NCBI RefSeq assembly: GCF_000003815.2
Contig: NC_049988.1
Coordinates: 15,630,040 to 15,694,039, forward strand
Length of the DNA stretch: 64,000 nt
Origin: Branchiostoma floridae
Taxonomy: Eukaryota > Chordata > Leptocardii > Amphioxiformes > Branchiostomatidae
Direction: 5' to 3'
Each line of letters opens with the position of its first letter. Position 1 is the first letter of the stretch. Positions 11,848-26,300 of the stretch are shown here, piece after piece. The position numbers and the translations under genes are program-made. The notes beneath the pieces are model-generated. The model had not been told where the DNA came from, ran no database searches, and worked only from the letters and a program-made list of their open reading frames with translations.

Positions 11848-12163
11848 GGGCATGGGATTGACACTGGACACAGCCCTGGGTATTGCTTCAGACAGGCCCA
11901 GATGGAGATCCTTCTTTCTGATGTTTCAATGACCAATAGGTTCAGAAGAGGACTGAGTGAGTGCATGTAACTCTTAGACTGTCTTAGACGGCTGTTGTTG
12001 TTGTTCACCTTGTTCGTAAGTGCTTAGGTCAGCACATTTCCTTGCTGTTTCAGCAGCAGGGTATATTTCTACAGGGAGGGTTTGTTAACCGTTCTCTATT
12101 AAAACGCCTCCTCAAACACAGGACCCAAATTTTATAAAAAAAAAAATAAAACTTGAACTTATG

Positions 12164-12268
12164 TCCCCTTTGACAGACGGGTTTGAACTGGGGGTTTAGT
12201 TACCAACTAATGGTGATCTAGATCTCAACAGTGAGGCTACTGCCAGTTGAGCTACAGGGACATCCCTT
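12164..12268 (-). mobile_element. tRNA-like SINE head
   Basis: On the minus strand: CCCTGTAGCTCAACTGGC (A box) and CCAGTTCAAACCCG (B box). It is too long and unpaired for a working tRNA, so a SINE head is the better reading. An AATAAA at 12145-12150 on the plus strand could serve as poly(A) signal for the ILEI-domain gene, but it sits in an A-run of this repeat. Confidence 0.55.
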
Positions 12269-14383
12269 TAGACTACAGTACCAATTTCTAGAAAAAAAAA
12301 CACAGTATAGCCTTTCTCTGCAATATCATTTTATTTTCAATAAACAGTTTACCACTTCTTTACTACAAGTTCCTTGTAACGTTAACACTCTTAAATCACA
12401 GATTGGTCCTTCAACTTACATGTTTTATTAAACGTTAATACCTTCTTTCTGTGCAACTCTCAACTGTTACATTATATACTAAGAATTCTATGTATTCACA
12501 GAAACAAAATGTGATATGCGTGCAATTTGTATTACAGTAACTGTATTTTTCTTTGGGAAATTTATAACAAGATTTGGTCTTTTGTCCACTGCCAACCATG
12601 GCACATGAGTGGAGATACGAATCTTAAATGAGGTCAAAGACAGTAAATTTTAGGATGTCAAGTTAAAGTCTTAAAGATAATTCAGATTTTAATCTTTATG
12701 TATCTTAAGCTAAAACTATGTCTGCAATTGGCATGTGGTATACTATATACATCTATTAAGTACATTGAAAGTTAAGAAGATCAGCAAAGCATCAGTCATA
12801 GTTCGCAAGAAAGATTCTCTACTGTGTAAGTAGTTTTTTTAGTTTAGTAAACCAATATATCACTTTGCTGTGAAGTCTGAAAGCCCTCGTAGTGTAATCC
12901 TTACTACTTTCTGGCACCCTTTTTTGCTTATTATTTTACGCTAATTATCCGCTTTTGATGTTAAGTTGTTTCTTTTGCATTTCATGTATTTCATTTATTC
13001 TTATTATTATGACTCCAGGAAGAGTAGTGGCATGATTTTATGATGTACACTAATGGAGATCGCAATTAAACAAACAAACAAACAAACCCTTGTTCTTGTA
13101 TCATATGGGGAGGGGGGTAATTGAAACTAACAATCCTGCAACATGAGGTTGAATCAGAAGAGAAAATTCAGTGTGTGCTAGAGTGTCTCTCTAGCTTTCA
13201 ATTTTTTTCAATACAAGTCATGGTTAGGGAGAAAATGTTGTTGATTTTTGTTGCTGAATCTGTCACTTAGAATTTACCATTTTCATCTGTATTCAGACTT
13301 TTTGGATGGGCAGTGTGTGATTTTTGTCCGTCCCAACAAGAAAATTTCCATCTCAAAACAGAGGGAAGGTCCTGGAGACATTCCTGCATTGGATTGTATC
13401 ATAAACTATCTAATACATTTTCAACAAAAGCAAAAATATTCTTCTCAACCCTCAGTCACAGCTGATACATGAATGAGACAGAAAATATATCTGCCTAACA
13501 ATGACAAGCTATTGGATTTGTTTTCGATAATAGAGCAACTCTACCTTACCGCTGCCACAATATTTGGTATCTATTCTTTACAATTTCAGGTATCTTAAAC
13601 ATTTAATCAACATTAGGCAAGTATGATTAACATGTACATAACACTTCATTCAATCTCTTAGAATTAATGGTACAACCACCAATAAAGAACATAATAATCA
13701 AAGTTATAAATTCCATGTTGATTAATGAATCCTTTGGTAAGCATTATCGACATACATGTACAATATAAATGTAGGTTTGAAACTGAATGAAACTGGCTTA
13801 TTTTTGTTGCTCTGTCTGTACATGAATGTACGTGTATGTGACCAACACCATTTCCTCAGTGCTTAACATTTAAAGTTAGTAAGCCTAAAGCCACCTAAGT
13901 ATACTGTTACAGTAGTTTGTTTGAGACATATCAGTTTTAAGTCTGGAATGTTCACTTTACCCATTTTGTCCTTTGCTATGCCCCTGATGCTAACATCACT
14001 TTGCAAAAATCATGCTACAGCATCCTGTATACATGAGTTTTGCATGAGGCTCCTGGAGTTGAAAACATGGCAAGAGACAGAATAGGAAAAGTACTTTAAG
14101 AGTAATAGTAACTTTCATTAACTTCCACCACTTTTGAAAAACATGTGTTTGAGAGATCTCTAGTGCAGCACCCCAAGGTATTCACAGTTTAGATGTGAAA
14201 GACTGCATTGTACTGGGGGATGTTATATTGGAGGTCTCGTAAGACACATTTTTCAGGGGTGGGTGATATACATGTATGTGACCAACTGGAATCAGGTAGG
14301 CAGATGTTGTCTATTCCATGTTGAAATATCAATTTATCATTTTTTTCTAAAGTGAGGAGTTTTTGTCAAACATTACAAACTCT
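12269..14383. other. ACLY 3' UTR / intergenic; LINE 3' end at about 12960-13085
   Basis: No convincing coding sequence. Around 13010-13085 the phrase CTCCAGGAAGAG, then AATGGAGATCGCAATTAA and a CAAA repeat resembles the 3' end of a LINE. On the minus strand this region should hold the ACLY 3' UTR; its end cannot be fixed from sequence alone. Confidence 0.5.
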
Positions 14384-17300
14384 TCACATGTTGAGGTTTT
14401 CTGGAAGTACGTAGGAGATGTCGTCCCAAGGGTGTCGGTACAGACCCTGCTTCATTCTCTTCTGGTCCAAGAAGTGGCCTGATAAGGTACAAGAATGTAA
14501 TATATTTAGTAATTTACACAAGATACAGACAAACCTTGGTGGGAACACACAACAAACAAAGAACTGTATGGGACTCTTCCACCTATCTCAACTGAAGTCA
14601 GGCGATGCCGCTTAAGCCTTGCTGGACATGTTATTCGACATGGCAAACCAGCCGGTAAACTGCTTCTTTGTACCCCAGAAGCAAACAGGAGAAGAGGCCA
14701 TCCAAACCTCCAAACCTTACGCTAAAGAACTTTATTGAATCAGAGACTGGACTAAGTGATAGGGCCCTAACTGTAATGATGAGTGATAGATCGCACTGGA
14801 AGTAAAACTTTCACATACTACAACTCAATAAGAATATGACTATGCATGTATGTACACATGTATGTATGAACAGACATGTACATTTGCATGTACCCATTGA
14901 TGCACAGATAGCACAAACCCCTCTTAATTTCTCTGGTTCAAGATACAATGTATAGTACCATTCTTACACACAAGATAACCTACATGTAGAAGATTGTGCA
15001 TAAGCTTGTGCATTTGAATAATGTTGCTTACCAATGAACCCGAGACTCCGCCCAAGAACAAATATCCCATTCAGAGCTCCAATGTCCACATACTCATTGG
15101 CCTCTTCCCTGTAGATATAAAGAAAAGACAATAAAAATACCATCAATTCAGGCTGTATGTAACTTTCTTGCAGGAAAAAAAGAGACTTCTTGAGGGTGCA
15201 TTTAAGGACCTTTTACTAGTCTGATAAATTGTAACAGGAGGACCAAAGGGCCAATAGCCTGGGTACCACCCTAGTGAGTGTAAGGAGCCCCGGTAGAAAT
15301 AGGATGGAAAGTGAGAGAAGGAGCCCCGGTAGAAATAGGATGGGAAGTGAGTGTAAGGAGCCCGGTAGAAATAGGATGGGAAGTGAGTGTAAGGAGCCCG
15401 GTAGAAATAGGATGCTACCCAGGCTAAGGGGCCAATTCCTGTCCTGAGCAATTTTACACATGTTAAAACTGTTACCTTGTTTCCCTTGTCTACCTATTTC
15501 AAGCTCTAAGACAGCTTCTGAGAAGTTCTCATTCTTTCTTTAGTATCACAGTGTACCCTTTATTTCTTGTCAGCTCACCTTGTAAAAGCTCCACAGTTCC
15601 TGAACAGATCCACCATGGCCACACCGATGAAGCCATCAACATTCNNNNNNNNNNNNNNNNNNNNNNNNNNNNNNNNNNNNNNNNNNNNNNNNNNNNNNNN
15701 NNNNNNNNNNNNNNNNNNNNNNNNNNNNNNNNNNNNNNNNNNNNGGTCAACAACAATAAAATATCAGTTTGAGTAATCATCCTTGATTACCTGTCTCCGA
15801 TGGTGAGCAGTCCTGAGGATAGTGATGAGATGAGGTCCTTGCCTGCCCGAGCACACACGATGGTGTTGTGTGCACCTGACACCGCCGGGCCGTGGTCAGC
15901 TGTCACCATCAGGCACATCTCTATAAACTTACACGCATAGGATGGCAGTCTGAGGGGGAATATGTTGTATGTTACTTGATTAAACGCATCCTGTTGATTA
16001 GAATAATGTACATGTACAATTGTGAATAAAGCCTAAAGCTATGCTGAGACCATCAGACACATCTCAATAAACTTACAGGCATACACTGGTAGTCTGAGGG
16101 CGAAGATATAATTGAGGTTACTTATTACACAGATTTTTCCTTTCATATAAAGTACTTATTGGGACAGACCTGAAAATAAATTAAAGAATTAAGATTGTTT
16201 GCTTTTCTTGTGGTTCCTTTCAAACTGTCAGGTATGGTTTTGTAATATTTTCATATCCACAAAGGACTCTGAAATCAACTTTGTCTTTTTGCATGCATCC
16301 GGGTTTGCTTGTTTATGTTTTGATAGAGTGGTTGGGTGTACATGTTTATATACATGTGCATATTTTCTTTGCAAGAGGAGAAGGCAGTGAACTGAAAAAG
16401 TTCAAACTCCTTACATATTGTGCTTCTTTTGGACATACAGTAGTGACAGAACCCCTCTACTTGCCATGTCTCTCTCAACTTTTTCCCTAGGCCTGCTCCC
16501 TAACCCCATAGCCAATACCAAGTTGGTGCAAATAAGCTTCATGTATCTTAGCAAGCTGAAGGTTAAAGACAATTAGTATCTTCCAAGACAAAAATATTCC
16601 TTACCTCCTCTGGAACCACAGAAGTGACAGCACCCCTCCGATGCCCATGTCCTCCTTAAACACATCAGAGATAGGCATGCCTGCATAGAGAAGTTCCTGT
16701 CCTCGCTCATCACAGATAGATGTCATGAAGGATGCCGGCTTACGGATCAGTCCAAGCTCCTGATATGGCAACAAGAACAAGTAATCAGAGACCTCATTGG
16801 CCTGGGTAAGATCCTCAATAGCAACCAGTAAGTAGTAACTACAGTTAGCAAGCAAAAAGATTGAGCCAGTGCGTTCTGTTGTATGGTAGTAATTGGATGT
16901 CTTACAATGGAGGATGGTACACAGACATCATACCACCATGAAATAGATATATATGAGTTTTTGTGAATTTCTTGTTTAGTTTGTTGTTATGAACTGCTTG
17001 CTAATTCTGTTTGTACATTTTCCTGCCTTCTTGTGCTACCAATTTTGGACTCCAAGGCCAAACCAGCCTTCCAATCCTGCAATTCTTCAGTTACATCATT
17101 TTCCCCTTCATATCCTGCCACTCTGCAATACCTAAATAACTGTGAACACACATCCCGGCAAACAACCAAACAGACTGAAAACAATACCACCTTTCAACTA
17201 CAGATGTAAGGCAATACCAATTCAATTTGTTAGTTCTTTGACTCAAAATAATATTGCTACTCCAAAAAAACTACCATGGTATAAAACATAAAGGTTAGGG

Positions 17301-20300
17301 TATTTGCCATCAAGACATATCAGATTTTATCGATAATGGCTCTTATAGAGTGACACATATCACAAGCCCTTGTTTTTGGCCACAATTTCACTAAACCACA
17401 TTAAAATAGTGAGTTCAAGTATTACTATATACTAGGGCTGGGTACCGGTACAGTGTACCGGTACAAAACCGGTTTTTCTTATTGGACCGGTCCAGAAAAA
17501 CTGGACCTGAAAACATTCGGTGGACCGGATGTTGGACCTATTTGAAAAATGAACAGATTGTATCATCAGGCATTCACACGTTTTCCGGTCGAGGAAAATA
17601 ACAAGAGCGAAGAAGAGTAGAGTCTGTTGTCATTTCTACCTAGTTTTACAATCAATCGTACAGATGCAGTTAGCCTTGTAGGATTTTAAAACGCTAGTGG
17701 GAGTCAGATACTTTCTTTGTAACGAAATGGACCATTGTTTTCAGTATCGTCCATTCACAAGGTTTCACACACTGAATCAGGTCCAGGTTCAGGTCCGCAC
17801 CTGGACCTGACCCTCTGGACCTGAACCGGACCTGGACCTGAATTTTCAGTACCGGTACCCAGCCCTACTATATACTAATAACATACCCTGGCCCAGGAAT
17901 AGTCCATTGGCACAGTCGGAGGGGGGACTTCTGGCTGTTCCACAATGATGCCCTCATCCCGTAGGAATTCGTACACCTCCTGAATTTTCTCTCCAAGCTC
18001 GTCAAAGCTTGTCGGAACGTATGCGCCTGCGGTTTCCAGGGCCTTGTTCTTTGCAAGTGCTGTTTCCATGTCACTGTGGGCACTGGAGCCGGCATGGCCA
18101 AACTGGACCTGTTGGAAACATTTCATACATTCAACATTACAACAACCTTTTATCCTAAACTATTCATAGGTATAAAAACTCTTCCCACGTAAGCAGAAAT
18201 CAAATTTAGAAAATAATAGGAGATTACATATAACTTATGTATCACATCTGTATAACTTTAGACATTAAGACTGCTTGTATAGAACCAGCGTGTTACACTT
18301 TGTAGCAGTTTACCGGGTTGAGCTTCTTTACTCAACCCTTACCTGGGGATGAACACATAAGGATACATCTATCGAAATGTATGTATAGTTACTATGCAAA
18401 ATTGGTTCTGTGGTAGGTAAGGATTCAAACCCCAAACCTTCCATTCCATAAATGATATCTACTTCAAAGGTGAACACACTATCTTATGTTCCAATGCACC
18501 CAGCCACATGTACAATGGGTATGGTGATGGGTTGGGATTCGAACCAGTAGCCTTTGATCCATTTATATAATTATAATACTTACCTCAGATGTGAACATAC
18601 TGGCACATGTACCGATGCACCAGGCCACGATGGGTTTGGTGATGGTGCCGTCCTTCAGGGCTTCACAGATCTTGTACTCCTCTGTACCTCCCACCTGAAA
18701 TATGAATACAATCATAACGTCTATTTTATTCTTACATACATGTACATTTGTCACCATAGTCTAACAAAAGCAGTAAACTGTTACAAAAGGTGTAGCAGTG
18801 CTGCAGTCTTTTATCACACAGCAAACCTATTCCAAAGAAGGAATACAATGTAAAATGAATTTCAAGCCCTGGAATGTTAAGTATGTATTCATGATAAATA
18901 TGTATTCATGAGACAGATATGCCAATTGTATTTAAGATGCCTTCTTACCTCTCCAAGAAGCACCATCATCTTGACGTCAGGGTCGCTGTTGTAGCGGATG
19001 AGATGGTCCATAAAGGTGGTTCCAGGGTACCTAGACAAAGACAGGAGCTTCCTTACTGAATTTTGCATGAAATATACATTAAGTTATTTTATACATACTG
19101 TACACTTGCTTTGCAATTCCACTTTTTACATGTACTTTCTGGAATCTAAAATTTGTAAAATTATAGTACAATGTATAAGATGTAAGAAAATGCTAACAGC
19201 ATAATGCAAAAACAGTATTTAGAAAATTAAGTCACATATAGGGCTCCAGGACCTGCTTGTTGAGATGTAGACTTTTTTTACTCCATCTGTCCCAAAAACC
19301 TTAACTTCATGACACAAGACTGTTGAAAATATATTTTCACAGCTAGGCTCAAAATGACATATTGAACAAGAAAAGTCAACAACATGGGCTTCCAATCAAA
19401 GAGTGGGCCGAAAACAAATCAAAAGCTTAAGACATTCCTAGTCACACATAAACAGTTATTCACCTGTCTCCACCGATGGCCACTCCCTCGTACACCCCGT
19501 TGGTCCTCCTGGAGATGATGTTGTTGAGCTCGTTTGACATCCCACCTGAGCGAGAGACGTACGCCACACTGCCCGGCCGGTACAGCTTGGAGGAGAGGAT
19601 GTTATCCAGCATGCCGCCCGTGTTACCGATCTTAAAACATCCTGGCTTGATCCCTCCTACCTGTTAGATCATGGTAAGAAAGGTGTATTATATTCCTGTC
19701 TATCTCTTCGATACTTTCTTACTTTTATTCTGGTATCTATAAATAATCAATTGATGTGCATAACCATACAAATGATACAACACATATTACAATTAGAAAT
19801 GCTCCATTTCTGCAAAGATGCAAACTGTTTTCCCTATAGCCTTTTCACAAGCTGGTGTGTTACGCCTAAGGGCTGTTATACCGGCTAATAGTATATAGAT
19901 ACAGATACAGAAGTTACTCGCACACGATACTATACCATTAGGCTCACCTATATTATTGTGTGAGAGTAAAAAAAGAAATTGCTCATATTTACAATAACAG
20001 CTAGTATCCAACCTTAAAAAAGGTCTGACTGGCTACAGAGAAGAGAAAGAGAAAAAAGAACACACCAGCAAAAACAATATGTCTTTCCCTATTGTTTGTT
20101 GTTGCATATCACACTAAATGCAAAAACAGCTAAGACTAGGTGTACACTATCCCATACTCACTGTGGCAGGTCCGATGACAGTGACTCCCTTTTCCGAGGC
20201 TAGCTTGTTCAGTTGCCTGGTTTTTGCTTCTGGAATGCCCTCAGCAATGATTGCAATGGTACGGATCTGAAACATACAAGCCACATAGAAATAAGTTAAG

Positions 20301-23300
20301 AAATCCATGTTAATTCAAGACTTCAGTTTTGCAACCTATCACCACGTTCAAGTAGGACTTGATTTCATAGTATAAGGGAAAAGGGGCCTTTTCTTTTGTT
20401 TTACACTAATTTTGAAACAATTCAGATCTACACTGTACTGGTGTCAAGATTTGCAGTACTTAAAGAGACATGTTTTAAACAATACTAACAGTAGACTGAG
20501 TTTATTGACAAAAGCATTGCTAAAAGTCCTGTCTTATCTTAAAAGATGCATTTCAATTACTGCTCAACAAAGCATCAAACAAATTGTTATTAAATACAAT
20601 GCTTTTAATTAGGAAAAGCAGCTAACAAAACCATTGTTAGATGTTCAGTAGAGTTTTCTAATTCATGTTTTCCACCTGAGAGTACTGCAGGGCCTCCACA
20701 GTGGAGTCGTAGGCTGACCTCAGGGAGGCAAAACTGATGAGGACATCAGCGTCTGTGTGTTTGGTCATGGCATCATCCATGTTCTTGTAAACTACAAAAG
20801 AGGGGATAAAAAGAATTTCATGAGTCAATCAAACAATAGATTTGTTATACCCAAATGAAGGCAGCTGAAAGCTTGCCAGTTATGTTCTTTAAGTTTAACC
20901 TAGGTTTGTAAAATATGCTAGATCTAGGGTACATGCTTGGACATGAACACATTATTACAGTCCTACTAACCAATCTGGAACAATACCTCCCATCGGAGCT
21001 GAACCTCTGATGTTAGTGGTATCCTGTAATTGATTATGCTGCTGTGTGGGTTCATAACACAGGGGTGGGCAGCTGTCAGCCAGTCTTAAAACTGCATTTC
21101 CAAGCAGGTCTGTCTAACAGCCACACATATTGATATCCTTTTTTACACACTCTTTCTAAGATTTACAATGTATTTGGTCTACCACAAACAGAGGTGATAA
21201 ACAGAAGATGATCAGGACAAGAAAAGTCCTTACTAACCCGGGATGAGGATCTCTTTGTGTCCCCAGTAGAACTTCTGCTTGTGATCACCACTGAAAGGTA
21301 CAGCATTGTCATACAAGTTGAGTTTGTGGCTCATTTGGAAAGTATGCTATACAAATGCATATACTATCTACCGTTGAAATTTAAGTGCTGCCCTGGTCAT
21401 CTTATGGACAATACAATCCCCCAACAAAACTGCTGAATGGGAATCTAACCCCTCTATCTCATGCCATCTATGGAAGACCCGAGTTTGCTTAGTGTAACTT
21501 GGTGTAGTAAAGGAGAGATCATATTGATGTTCTCTTATGGGCAACAAAGCACAATATTAGGATAGGGAGTCCCTGTGCACTGCAACCTACATTGTACTAA
21601 CATGATAATAAGGCATACCTGAATGGGTAAGTCATGGCCACCACTGACGGGGTCTTCCTGCTACAGCAGAAGTCAAAGTCCAACATGCCCTGCACAGCAC
21701 GGTTCTGCATCCCCCAGATTATAGCCTTGGAGTTCTCTGTATAATAAGGGATTATCATGGTGTACATTTTCAGATGAAATGAATTACGATGAAGAGTGAT
21801 AATACTATAAAAATAGACCTTTAAGCCGCTGGGTAACCTATATCCGTTGTGTTGCTAATCAGGGTATCCAGGGATATCAAGCCGATGAACGGTAGTTTCA
21901 ATTTGCACTATTTTCAAAATGTTGCAGCTTTAAACCATCATCTGTCGACTTGATTTCCCAAAATACATTGTTCTTAAAAAGAACGGATAAAGGTTACCCT
22001 ACGGATAAAGGTGAACTAGCATTACATGTACTATAAAGATAGATTTTTTACTTAATGGTCACCAGGTAACAAGACCTGAAGGTCATTTTAAGGTGTGATC
22101 CGAAGGGTACTCTAAGGTTATGACTAACATTCAATTTGTTACTGTAACAGCATCTCTTCTCCAGAAGTCAGAACCATCATGATTGACGTCTTTTTGATGT
22201 CTTTAAGTCAAACCCTGACCTGTGAAGAGTTCTTTGGCAGGTTTGGCATCAGCGTTGCTGAAATCTTCCATACTGGGGTATCTTACTTTCTTTCGGCCTT
22301 CAAAGATTCATTTTAATCTGTCAGCCTGAGGACATATTGTCTACCACATGCTTGAAACCCTGACCTGTAAAGAGTGGTTTGGCAGGTTTGGCCGCAGCAT
22401 TGCCGAATCCATCCTTACTGGGGTGTCTCATCTTCCTGGAGCCTGGCGAGGGACTGCTGCTGCCCTCCGACACAGACCCTGTACGGCTGATAGGGGGTGT
22501 CTGTGTAGGAAAAATGTGTTCCTTTGAGTCTAAGGTACACAGATTCTTATAGTCCAGGGCTCTACGGACAGTGGAAGAGTTGCTAGCTTGTATGTGATAT
22601 CTTTGTAGGGAAAATGTGTTCCACTAAGTCTGGGAAACACAAAATTTTGCTGCTCTACATAGCCCTCCCCCAAGACCAATGGGAGGGCTTCTCACCAATC
22701 CCATACGGCTTATAGGAGGCATCCGCGTTCCATTAACAGTACATATTGTCCATGAAGGTCAGACATCCAGGTAATAAGATATGCAAAACAGCAGTTACTC
22801 AAGCAACTGGATATTTTTTGTCGAAACAGTCAGACATTTCAGATAGCAACCACTATCGGACATCCGAGTGACTCTCAGAAGGATTTTGTTGCGGGTTATA
22901 TTTTGAGATTGTTGCAAATTGTAACCTTCCATTGACTAATGGTATCCCTGAATACCCCATTTTTTAATACAAAGGATATAGGTTACACCTCAGATAAAGG
23001 CAAAAGGGCATAAGGCATCAATGCCTTATGCTAAACCAAAGGGAGCAAAGAAGATAAGGTAGGTAGGTAGCATAAGTGCTTAATCTTGCCCTCACCGCTG
23101 TTGACTTGCTGCTCCCAGACAGCAGGAAGCTGGCTGTGGTCTTGTGGTCCTCCGGCTCCTCTGGGATTGGGCGTTTCCCCAGCGCCATGCCGACGATGGC
23201 CGTCATGTGGGTCTCAGTACCAAACACGTACAGCGGGATGCCAATATGCTGGCCTGAAAGTAATAGTAAAGGATGTCAACAAATTAAGATGTGCAGTAAA

Positions 23301-26300
23301 ATGTAGAAACCCGATAGGAGCAAGACCGTTATTGCTTACTTCTAACGCACATGAATCTTGACCTGGATTCCATATCCTATGTATGATAAATACTAACAAT
23401 TCACAAAGTACAACAAAATAATAACAAGAAGGGAAGAGTGGAGTGGAGTGGAGTATATACAAAATGTAGTATGGAAGTTGAACAAACAAACCACTACCAG
23501 TGGACCAGCTCCCCAGATTGTACAAACATTCTGTGGCCTGGGGCTACTGAAATAGAGATGGGTACCACCCTATGCACCAGAGAGCAAGAGCATCGTTTGC
23601 TAGGGCACGTTGTGCGAATTCCGAGGCTCAGACTCCCCCTGGTGGTACTGAACTGGTGCCCAGCAGGAAGAAGAAAAGGGGAGACAAGCCATGACATGGA
23701 GGAGAACTGTGGAGCAATATGGGATACAGCAGATAGGAAAGTATGGAGAACAATGACAGCCCGCCTCAGCAAAGGCTGATATGCGTTGACGATGATGATT
23801 ATGAAATGCACCATCAGGTATGGAAACTCATGTACCTTTGTCACTAAATGTATTAAGTGCTAAATAACTGACCCAGCTCCCTCATGATGCGCAGCCCCTC
23901 CTGATAGTTGGGTCCCCCCCTCCTGACAAACACCGTCACGTTATACTCCTTCAGCTTAGCCTGGTAGTCCTTCAGAGCTCGCACTATACCCTGCAGGACA
24001 CAAATCATAGATATGAAATCAAAGTCCGGTGCAATGGCTGATTGGGTAGAGTGTTTGCCTTGCATTTGGTAGGTCATGAGCTCAATCCCCAGCAGAGTCA
24101 TACCAAAGACTTTAAAAATGGGACATATTGCTTTCTCTGCTTAGCACTCAGCACTAATGAGGAAGAGTATGGAAGTTAAACACACATCACTACCAGCGGA
24201 CCAGCCCCCTGCTGTAGTGGCTTGCACAAATGTGTGGCCCAAGGGCTACAGAAATTGAAGTTGGCATTACGTAACTTTTTAAAGTGCATGTAAATTTATC
24301 ATGTTGTTTAATCAAAGGTCAGGAAATCCTTAGCATAAAAGTAATGAAACCAGTACTGTTTTTCACATTGGAAAACATGAACAAAGAACTCTGAAATCTA
24401 TCTGCAAATGTCTATTTTTTGTTATGCTGCAATGACTAAGCAAACAGCCAATCAATAAAAACAAGTACATGCAAAATTACAGTGCTACAATCATACCATA
24501 TCATAGATATTTAAAATGTACACTACCTTGAACGTGGCTGCCACATTTGTGAAGTTTGCAATCCCACCACCAATGATGAGCACCTTGCCTGGAAGCAAGA
24601 ACAAACATTAATAACCTCAAAAAGATTATCATTATTTGAAGGGGCTTATCTATCTGTAAACGAAGTGGTAATCATTAAGGGGTTTTCTACATACATTGTA
24701 CATGATTTTTCTAACTGACAAATGTACAGAATCTATCATTACTTGAAAAAAAATTAATGAGCTCTATTGGAAAGTTAAACGGTATCCTAAGGTAATATCA
24801 TGCAGTTAGGGATACAATGGATAAGATTGCATTTTTGCAAAAGTTTGAAAATGACAGTACATGATATGTATATTGTAGTTGAAGGATTAAAGACTAGGAA
24901 AGTAGAGAGAGTGCAAGTTACCCTACCCTTAGCAACAGGGTATGATCCTTCAAGTACTGCTTGTGAGTAAGGGCAGAAGTATTGTGATTTAATTCAAAGC
25001 ACCTATTGCATCATTGTTAGACTCTTGTATCAATCATAGAGCTAATGCTAATTCACCTAAATCTGTGGGGGTAATGTTTATCCATTGTATTTAAAAACTT
25101 GGTAAAACTATTTAGGGACATCAAGTCGAACACAACTGTTTCAAATTGCAACATTTTCAAAATATTGCAGTTTCAAACCAATGTCCATTGACTTGATATC
25201 CATATATACCCTGGTTTTGAGTACAAGTACAATGGATAAAGGTTACCCCCCAGATTGAGGTGAACTAGCAGTACAGTCCTCACAGTTTTTAGTGACAAAT
25301 GCATTACACATGGAGAAGAAAGTCAGATTGTTAGAAAGATGCTAGAAAGATGCAGAAAGAGGGATCAGTGAAATTCTCAGAATATTTGTGTAAAAACAAG
25401 GAAAACTTCCCGTACCTTCTGCATGTTTCTCCCGCGTCATGAGCGACAGGATCGTCTTAGCGTACTCGTAGGTCTGACCCTCGCTGGGAGCGCCCGAATA
25501 CTCGCCGTAGTTCGCCAGCTCTGAGGCACCACCAAGGTCACAGATGGTGTCACTATAGTAACAAGGGATATTCCCATGTCAGTATCAGGGATGTCTCAAG
25601 CTTAACATGTTTACCGCCCCGCTCATGCCTTGACCATGTACTCCTTTACCCTGGTGTGCAGAATCCTCTGGCAAGCATAAAATTCTGATTGACCGAGGAT
25701 CAAATGTGGCCACAGTCTTCAATTGTGACCTTTTTGATAGTTGATATGGCCCCTAGGAAGCCATAGAATACTCCATTTTAACTCAGAATTATCAAAAACT
25801 CCACACCCTGGAAGGGAGAACCCTTTCTTCCCCACTTGGTGGCACCGCTCAATTGCAGTGCAATTTTTTTCTAGAAAAACCCCTTTAAATGCATTTACAG
25901 TAACTGTAAAATTGCAAAAAGATCTGTGACTAACCTGTAGATGACAGAGGCTCCACCCCCAGCTACCATGGTCCAGATCCGACCTTTCGGGTTGAGGATG
26001 GTCAGCTTCAGGGAGGCGCCACTTTTAGCATCAAGGTCCGCAATGTAGGCCTCCTGTATTTGGGAACAATTTTATGTCATCAATGCACCTTAGAAGCGGT
26101 TATGACATCAAAATGCAGCCAAATAAATCAAATCAAATCAAAAAACATTTCAAATTTAAAAGGACCAAGAATTCAGCACCAAGGACAGGGCCAGACAGGA
26201 CTTGCGTTGAATTTTGATATTTCAAAAATCTTTCTTAAAGTTTGCTTTCTCTTGTATGTATTCTCCACCATTTTCATGGTCTCAAAAGATATCTGTTAAA

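Noticed and set aside
12164-12268. Functional tRNA gene
   Set aside because: A and B boxes are present but the spacing is too long and the acceptor and anticodon stems do not pair.
15143-15461. Minus-strand ORFs with repeated [12 protein letters not shown]
   Set aside because: Produced by the short tandem repeat at 15261-15418.
24030-24106. Functional tRNA gene
   Set aside because: Part of a dispersed SINE with at least three copies; the cloverleaf is poor.
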